Assembly: GCA_015501055.1 (NCBI GenBank)
Contig: JADNYV010000098.1
Location: 1-64,000 of the forward strand
Direction of reading: 5' to 3'
Source of the DNA: Mucidula mucida
Taxonomy: Eukaryota; Basidiomycota; Agaricomycetes; Agaricales; Physalacriaceae
Length of the DNA stretch: 64,000 bases
Shown: positions 57,133 to 64,000 of the stretch, piece by piece
Position numbering within the stretch: the first letter of the stretch is position 1
Layout of the letters: the number at the start of each line of letters is the position of its first letter
Translations under genes and position numbers: made by a program
The notes under the pieces: generated by a model
Told to the model about the DNA's origin: nothing
Databases searched by the model: none
What the model saw: the letters and a program-made list of their open reading frames with translations, nothing else

Positions 57133-60047
57133 AGATAGAATGAGGGACATAGTCCTGTACTACTATGCACTGGGCTATCGTATGCCGCCTCAAAATTTCC
57201 CGCAGGAGCGCCAATGTACGACTCGTCAATCCTCTTATTGGAAACACGGGACCAGAGCCCAACTTTGCGGGTGGAATGATACCCTCTGTCGCCCACCTTT
57301 TGGAATGACTCGTTGGGTCGCGCAAACACATCAGAACTGGGTCTCTAAAGTGCCGTATAATTACTCGGATTCGGAGGTCATTCATGGTTTCGTGGGTACA
57401 CACCAGCCAGCCATCTGGATGGGCGAAAGTGGACTTGTCGGTGTCGTTCCAGGCCAGAGCCCCGAGCCCGAAGGCAAAATTAATGGACTTTTTGAAGAGC
57501 GCGGACTCCAGAAAAAGGCGACACGGAGTTCTTTGGTGTCAGCCTTTACGAGGTTGAATTGGACGCGGGCAATGACAGCGGTTCCATCGGCGTCCAGATG
57601 ACTGCAAGTAAGTATTTGGCACTCTACGTCCGATCGTTACTCAATGTTGTCAGCGTCTAGGGTCAGCCATCTGCGGTTCACATTCAAAACAGCGACGACG
57701 TGGCATCCGTATATCTTAATACAAGCCTCGCGACCGTCTCAATTATTTCATTCGACACCTACGTCTTCTCATTTCAATATCTCATACCCCGACGGTCTTG
57801 TCAGAATCTTTCCCGCTGAGAACAGATATGTGGTTACAACTCGGAGATGCAGGACTGGGTGATTGCCCCCGTCTCCAGCGTCAAAGCGCAGGGTACGGGT
57901 CATGGCGGCTTCAAAGGATGGTTCTGTGCACGATTTGATACCGCCTTTGACGGTTTTGGGGTCGTCCAGGGCACAGACCAACACGAGGGTCTGAGAACAG
58001 GCTTTGGTGCAGAACTCAGTGCCTACGCGAGATTCGAGTATCCTTCTGACGACTCGGAGGAGCTTGTTGTCAATGTACGAGTAGCGACTTCGTTCATTTC
58101 GATGGCGCAGGCACTCGTCAACTTGCAAAACGAAATCCCGGATGGCACCACGTTCGAAGAAACCGAAAAGGCGACTCGGGACGCTTGGGAGGAAAAGCTT
58201 GGTCGTATCCAGGTCGAAGGCGGGAGCGCAGATAACCAAACCGTGCTAATGACAAGCGTATTCCATGCACTGCAGGTAGGCGTTGCCCGCCTTGTTCTGC
58301 GATCGCTTAACTCATGCCTTTCAGTATCCGTACGAGACCCACGAGTATGGTCGCTACTATTCTGCCTATGATGACCAAGTGCACGATGGCGATGCATCGT
58401 ACAATGGATATTCAATCTGGGATACATATCGTGCCGAATGGGGTTTCTTGTTACTGTTTGCGCCGGAACGCGTTCCTGGTATGATACAGAGTATGCTACA
58501 GGATTACCAGGAAGGCGGATGGCTACCTATGTGGAAGAATATCATGGGTACGTTCATCTGCAGTTCGCATGAACGAATCACTAACTGTCAATCTCCATCT
58601 AACAGAGACGAATATCATGATTGCGACTCACGCTGATTCGTTGATATCGGAGGCGATTTTGAAAGGCTTTGACAGTGGGTTTGATCTTGATCTGGCATGG
58701 GAGGCTGTCTGGAAAGATGCGGCTGTACCCCCGGAAAGGGATTGGGAGGTGCGATACGAAGATAGGGAAGAGGTTGGTATTATTTATATCACGACGTTTT
58801 CGCATTTACTCACCTCTGGCAGGGTGTAGAGTACGAAGTTCGCGCCGGACTATCTTCTTCGTATGCGCTCCCAGACAAAGGCTGGGTAGCGGATGATATT
58901 CATTCGGAAAGCGTTAGTCGGACGCTGGGTTATGCGTGTGAGCCAACGATTCTGATTTCTCCGCTTAACTAAAGCCTGTGTCGATAGACGATGATTACGC
59001 GCTCGCCCTATTAGCAGCCCATCTAAATAAGTCGAATGATGTCACTAGGCTTTTGCATGACCGCGCGATGAAGGCACCGTGGCTAATCTGGAACAGCGAG
59101 GCGACGTCGCAAGATGATTATGCGTCGGAAGCGGATCAGAAGAGGTTTGAGGGCATGACGAATGGCTTTGTCCAAGCCCGGAATGCGAACGGGACCTGGG
59201 CTGGTATGTTTTGTGAACGAATTTGTGCATCAGACTTCCTACACATTTCAGATCCTACGGATGGGTTTACTGAAGGCGACAAATGGGCATACTCCTTCGA
59301 CATCGTGCATGACATCCCGGGGCTTATTGAGAGACGCGGTGGGAACACAGCGTTTGTGAGGAGTCTGAATGAACATTATGATGGTGGCTGGGACTGGTTC
59401 GGAAACGAAGTAGGTATTTGGTTTGGTGGCATAGAGCGTGTGCTGATGATCTCCAAGCCCTCTCACCACATCCCGTATCTATATGCCCTGGCGGGTCGAC
59501 CCGACTTGACACAGCAACGAGTAAGAGAAGTTGTTGGCGCCAATTTCAATGCGACTCCCTTTGGCCTGAGCGGAGTAAGACGCCTATGCGAGTCAACGCT
59601 TTATACTGATTGTTATATTCTAGAACGAAGACTGCGGCCAAATGAGCGCGTGGTATATATTCGGTGCCCTCGGTTTCTATCCTGTGAACCCGGTGTCAAA
59701 GGAATACGTCTTTGGATCGTGCGTCTCTCGACTTTCCTCGTGGGTACTGAAGCTAACAGATCGTTCAGACCGTTCTTCGATAGGCTAACGTTACATCTTC
59801 CCATTCCAGCGCATTCAAACCCCGCATCGGATTCGAAGTTCTATGATGCCGAGACGCACTCGTATCGTCTGACTGTGGAGGCATTCGGAGCGCCCAGTAC
59901 ACCGTATGTGAGGAAATCCGCGTCAATGGCAAAATCCGCGAGGAACCTTTGTCAGATGGGAGGAGATTAGCAGAGGTGCTTCGATCAGATTTGAAATGAA
60001 GACCAGCCATCCGCATCTGCGCCTGATGCGGATATTGCCCACGAGGA
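57133..60047 (+). pseudogene. GH92 alpha-mannosidase, frameshifted
   Basis: Glycoside hydrolase family 92 enzyme (exo-alpha-mannosidase), probably secreted in its intact form. Landmarks: GNTGPEPNFAGGMIPSVA (about 57240-57294), PPFGMTRWVAQT, HGFVGTHQPAIWMGESG, RVSHLRFTFK, QDWVIAPVSS, DGDASYNGYSIWDTYRAEW, ETNIMIATHADSLISEA, SVSRTLGYAYDDYALA (spliced), DGGWDWFGNEPSHHIPYLY and the signature NEDCGQMSAWYIFGALGFYP near 59624-59683. Introns in the second half splice cleanly. Frame breaks lie near 57291-57300, 57511-57520 (A run), 57821-57832, about 59915-59930 and about 59957-59970. The catalytic region remains recognisable, but the gene cannot be read as one frame. The first exon and signal peptide are not identified. 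Confidence 0.75.
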
Positions 60048-61231
60048 ATTGTAGGACGTCGCTTGAGCTGGATGTCAACCGTGCGACGAGGATGGCGATA
60101 GATCTAGCGGACTCTGGTGGGGATCCTATACCTTATAGCGGGTTACTTCTACTATCCTTTGATGCAGTGTCTGTTCCTAGTACGTGACTATCTCGAATCA
60201 GAATCAATACGCTTATTCTGCTCGTGTCACGTGGACTTGCTTTCAATGTTCAATGTGACTACAGCTCTTTCACTGATAGGAGTTTGATGCCCAGTGGCCA
60301 CAGAATGTCTATTTTGCTATCTCACCGTGAATGACTTTCCCTCCGACGTGTACAGTGATAAGTCACGGAAATATCACACCGATGTCAGCTTTCCGACGTG
60401 TGGCGACCGACTCAAGCTTTCATGCGTACTGACCTCTGCAGACCAAGTGTTTTGTCGTTCAACCCGTCTCTCCTTCGCCTACGGGAACACCTGCTATTTT
60501 CTGCCTATTGTCTTTGGCACTACGTCATCTTAATCGTCTATTGTCTAGCCATCAACGAGGTATCGTTTCAAGGACAGTTGGTTCGTTACTGAAGGAAACC
60601 GGGACGGCGGAATGTGTTATTGTCTTCCTCCACCTGCAGAATGAGGACGTTCATGATGTTACCCGTCGTACTTGGAACATTTGTGGCTCTGTGGAATGGA
60701 GGCACTGACCGACTCACTCTTGGAAACGTTACAATTTGAGAACAGTGGAGTGTTGAATGGGAGTAGGGTTTGACATTAAGAGATGCTCGTTAAGGTACGG
60801 CATAAGAAAACAAGGCGGAAAGTAAACAAGGCTGATCTTCGCCCTAGTGGAACAACAACCACACCTGTATCGAGACTTCGCGTTCCAGGCTTTGTCGCGA
60901 TCCCTTTTGGTTTGAGCATACCAGTAACATGGTGTCCGCTTGGGAGTATAGATTATGATGTCGAGCCGGTATTACTATGAGGGTTAGTCGTGTAGTTATT
61001 GCGTAGGTGAGCTGTTTCGGTTCAAGGGCACACGAACAATAAGACTGACCGGAACAAAATCATCAGCCCTACCTGGCGCTGACTTGTACTTTCGTTTCAA
61101 GTCACCGCTCCTCCTCCCATAACTGTACAAGTGCGCTGTTGTTCTCTTCATACGCCATGGATGCGCCTTGTATACGAAGAACAAGGGGCTAGAGGACTAT
61201 AAAGCTTTTAAAGGACGAAATATCTTCAATA
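60048..61231. promoter_or_regulatory. Intergenic region upstream of module 2
   Basis: The 3' end of the GH92 relic, then from about 60820 sequence in the same order as the upstream region of module 1. No separate gene recognised. Confidence 0.45.
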
Positions 61232-62400
61232 ATGCCTAGAACATCACGTCCTTCACACAACCTCCCTCCTCGTCGCACAAGCACCCACAATCCTCCCCTT
61301 GGTTGGATCCTCCTCCCGCATTTGAACTGGCTGGTCCTGCGATCCCTCCTAACTATGATACGGCGTGGCATGCGGTGGAACATGACAGAAACATCCCCCG
61401 CATTATTCGACGTGATAGAAGGACCTTCAGGCGATACCTAAGGGCACCGCTTTTGACGAAGCCGTGGTGGTTCAGCGAAGTTGAGAGGCGCGAGCGCCTC
61501 TCCGACGATTTATGGCCAAAGACTACCCAAGTATCCGCATACGGCGACCCGCGCTCTAACCATTGGAGTCTGAGACTCTTACGCTATCACATACGCGGTT
61601 ATGGGGAACTGCGGCCGTCAAAATTTGCAGCCAGAATTCTTTTTGAGATCGTCTTCGTCGTTCTCACTGGATACCCCCAGGACTGGAAGGATGGACTACA
61701 GACTCTTAGTGAGCTAACTACTTGGTACGCGTACTATTTTCCAATCTTGATAAGTAACTCCGACCTAATCAACTTTCCCAGGTCAGAGGCGGATATCGTG
61801 CGGTGGTTCCAAAGCCGGAGTAACGAAGAATTCACCATCCCAGAAGACCTTGAGTGGACTTATTGGACACAAACCGTACTGTACGAGTACACCATCAACG
61901 GTGTTGCTAAATCCGTCCGCATCAGAAGAGTTGCACTGGCATACCTCATGACCCATGGTCGCATAGAAGAATTAGCCCGCCCTCGAACGTTTCATTCGTG
62001 GATTACCGATGATCTACATGGGATCACGGAATTTAGAATCCTGGGCAGTCGTAGTATCTTCCTACATCCCTCATACCATGGCACTCCATTAGCCGAAGTG
62101 TCACCATCTACGACCCATAGCATTTATGTCGGCCCTCATCGATGGTCCGACGATCCTCTTGGGAACTTACAGGACATCGTGACTCTGCGGCGCTGGAAGA
62201 ACTACTGGCCGCTGAAACCTCGATTTCCTCGCCCTCTGGCCACTCGCTTCAATCCATACAATAGACAATATCGCGTATTTGTCTTTGGAAGCTCGCGGGA
62301 GGCCACTAGATACCTAGAGATCTGGAAAAACACAGGTCCTATGCATTCTGGGTCTCGCCCCGTCAGTGCTTTTAGGTACAATTCTTCACATCACGGCTGA
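61232..62400 (+). CDS. Module protein, copy 2
   Basis: Uncharacterised protein, paralog of 51430-52491. The body is open from 61236 to the stop at 62398, with a 57-nt intron (61725-61781) that keeps the frame whether spliced or not. Motifs shared with copy 1: HWSLRLLRYHI, FAARILFEIVFVVLTGYPQD, W/SEADIVRWFQSR over the splice, HSIYVGPHRWSDDPLGNLQD, RQYRVFVFGSSREATRYLE. The start is a problem. The base triplet matching the ATG of copy 1 is ACG (61246-61248), the nearby ATG at 61232 is in another frame, and the frame has no other early ATG. An unseen upstream exon or start loss are both possible. No known domain. Confidence 0.55.
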
Positions 62401-63045
62401 CTTTGTTATCATTGCTACTATTCACCGTATATATGCAATCCCTCTCGTGATTTTCTTCTGATACCCAGAAACTCCGAATAGCAACTCATTTTACCCATTC
62501 CTGGAGGAGATACGCCACCCCAGTCCACGTGCGATCCACGTGTCCAGAATTTTACCCTAAAATGCTCCTTCTTCCATCAACTTCCCTAGCTTCCACTGCT
62601 GTCAGTCTGCCTGTACCACACTGTCTGTCAAAATTTGTTGTCCATTAATAGACTGATATTGGCCGACGCACTGCCACAGAAATGGCATGTTGTTTCCGCG
62701 CTCTGGGATAACAACCTAGTGGTATCCATGATGTATCTTAGACGATGTTCAGTAATCACGGCCGACTCACCTATCTTCAGAGCATGCTGACATCTTACCG
62801 CTGAGGCGCCGGAAGGCGAATGTGGCGCACAAGTCCAGAATCCCAGCTTTCTGATATCTATCAATGTTGCTTGATCCGCAATATTGGAGGTTGACACACA
62901 ATAGCGTGTTGTCAAACACAAGTCGAACAATTACCCTATTGTCAAACATGGCTTACCCGGAGTTCATTCCGTTCTTTAAAATCATCCGTTAACGTTTGCC
63001 CGCCACATAGCAATTGTATCTCCCCTCCCGTTCCGATCTGCCAGG
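62401..63045. other. Intergenic region within module 2
   Basis: Spacer before the second DUF6535 gene. Nothing recognised on either strand. Confidence 0.45.
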
Positions 63046-64000
63046 ATGCAGTCCGACACGCAGAGTTCTGTTTACCCCCTAGCTCAAGTTTTGCCAATCT
63101 CAGCGAATAATACCGCTAGTGCCCCACGGTCTTCGTCGTCTACTCTCTATAGTACGACCACCCGTACGCCGCTCGGAGTCCGCCCTCCAACATCATCTCA
63201 AGTCGGTAACAGTAAGTTACGCCAACCCATCTTGGTTTTTTGCGTGTTGACCATCCGACAGCGGTTCATGATACTTTCGATTACGAGCACAAGTATGCAC
63301 CTGACAATCAATACGAGGAACTCTTTCCGAAGGCCAGGGTTTGGAGAGTGTACGGAGACGAGTCATCCAAGATTGATATCGAGATGGTTGCTGGTTGGCG
63401 CGAAGGCTTGGATATGCTTCTCGTGTTCGTGAGTACCACCTTTTGTCGATTGGTTATGTTCCCTAACGTAGAATCATTCGCAGGCTGCCCTCTTTTCCGC
63501 CGTTGTGACCGCCTTTCTTACGGCCACTTGCAAATCCATGCAAGTGGACAACACTGAGGTTACAAACTCCTTGCTGCTGGAAATGATCGGTGTTCAGCGG
63601 GCTATACTACACGTTGTGGTATATGGACCCACAGACGTCGAGGCCGTGCCACCAGCAATCATCTCCTTCCGACCAAAGCCTGCAGATGTCTGGGTGAACG
63701 GTCTCTGGTTTATGAGCCTTGGCCTCAGCCTTTCGACGACATTGTTGGCCGTCTTAGCCAAACAATGGATTCACCAATATATATATGTCCCTTCCGTAGG
63801 ATCTCCTCGGAATCGATGCCGTGTTCGCCACTTTCGATACAAAGCTCTGGCGAAATGGCGCGTACCACTTATCATAGAGCTTCTTCCCGTTCTTATGCAC
63901 GCCGCGCTGGGACTGTTTTTCGTTGGTCTCGTGGTGTATCTCTGCCCTTTGAGCACTGTCATGGCTGTCAATATGGCTATCATTGCGGCTGGTGCTTTTG
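63046..64000 (+). CDS. DUF6535 membrane protein, copy 2, 3' truncated by window
   Basis: Second DUF6535 gene, cut by the window end. The start MQSDTQSSVYPLAQVLP parallels copy 1 (MQSD). An intron at about 63180-63241 is followed by ARVWRVYGDESSKIDIEMVA, GWREGLDMLLVF, an intron to about 63483, AALFSAVVTAFLTATCKS, WVNGLWFMSLGLSLSTTLLA, VLAKQWIHQYIYVPS, RHFRYKALAKW and LPVLMHAALGLFFVGLVVYL. No frame break is seen in the part present, unlike copy 1. Confidence 0.82.

Overview
This window is nuclear DNA of a filamentous basidiomycete, most likely an Agaricomycete. The genes are split by many 45-65 nt GT-AG introns. The protein families are ones typical of that class: DUF6534 and DUF6535 membrane proteins, kelch/MYND proteins, small thaumatin-like proteins, a DUF7137-like protein, and a paralog cluster of a large uncharacterised Agaricomycete family carrying a GDLxxVTGCxK motif. 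Conserved housekeeping genes lie between stretches of recent duplication, gene decay and transposon remains.

Layout. 1-1007: 3' part of a DUF6534 gene. 1.7-3.5 kb: a 33-bp minisatellite and a LINE relic. 3.5-4.7 kb: a nitronate monooxygenase (NMO), convergent with a many-exon glycogen phosphorylase (5.1-9.2 kb, minus). 9.9-22.5 kb: six members (A-F) of the uncharacterised family. A, B and E are intact with matching exon sizes, D is intact but diverged, C is a chimera broken by an inverted piece of B, and F is a distant member with an added C-terminal region. A small secreted protein gene lies between E and D, and a relic of it lies at the mirrored place between B and C. 23.1-25.4 kb: a kelch/MYND gene with several disabling changes. 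26.6-28.4 kb: a hypothetical gene and a cysteine-rich secreted protein. 28.9-31.8 kb: an 11-exon gene encoding four tandem ~152-residue units, each with two Myb/SANT-like domains, followed by a decayed partial copy. 33.5-38.2 kb: a DUF7137-like gene, a small membrane protein and a second NMO. 39.9-43.7 kb: a thaumatin-like gene, its decayed relatives, an intron-containing tRNA-Glu(CTC) and a tRNA-Glu relic. 43.7-50.2 kb: a degenerate Ty3/Gypsy chromovirus with both LTRs. 50.2-64 kb: a truncated FAD monooxygenase, then a duplicated module (uncharacterised gene plus DUF6535 gene) whose two copies flank a decayed GH92 mannosidase and a hypothetical gene.

The genes do not form one pathway. Glycogen phosphorylase and the two NMOs are ordinary metabolism. 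The secreted, membrane and GDLxxVTGCxK genes form the fast-changing accessory part. The two most distinctive items are the Myb-repeat gene, whose repeat units coincide with exon pairs, and the inverted-duplicated A-F cluster. Exon joins were worked out by eye from GT-AG sites, frame and comparison between paralogs, so single boundaries can be off by a few bases. Family names rest on remembered motifs, not on a database search.
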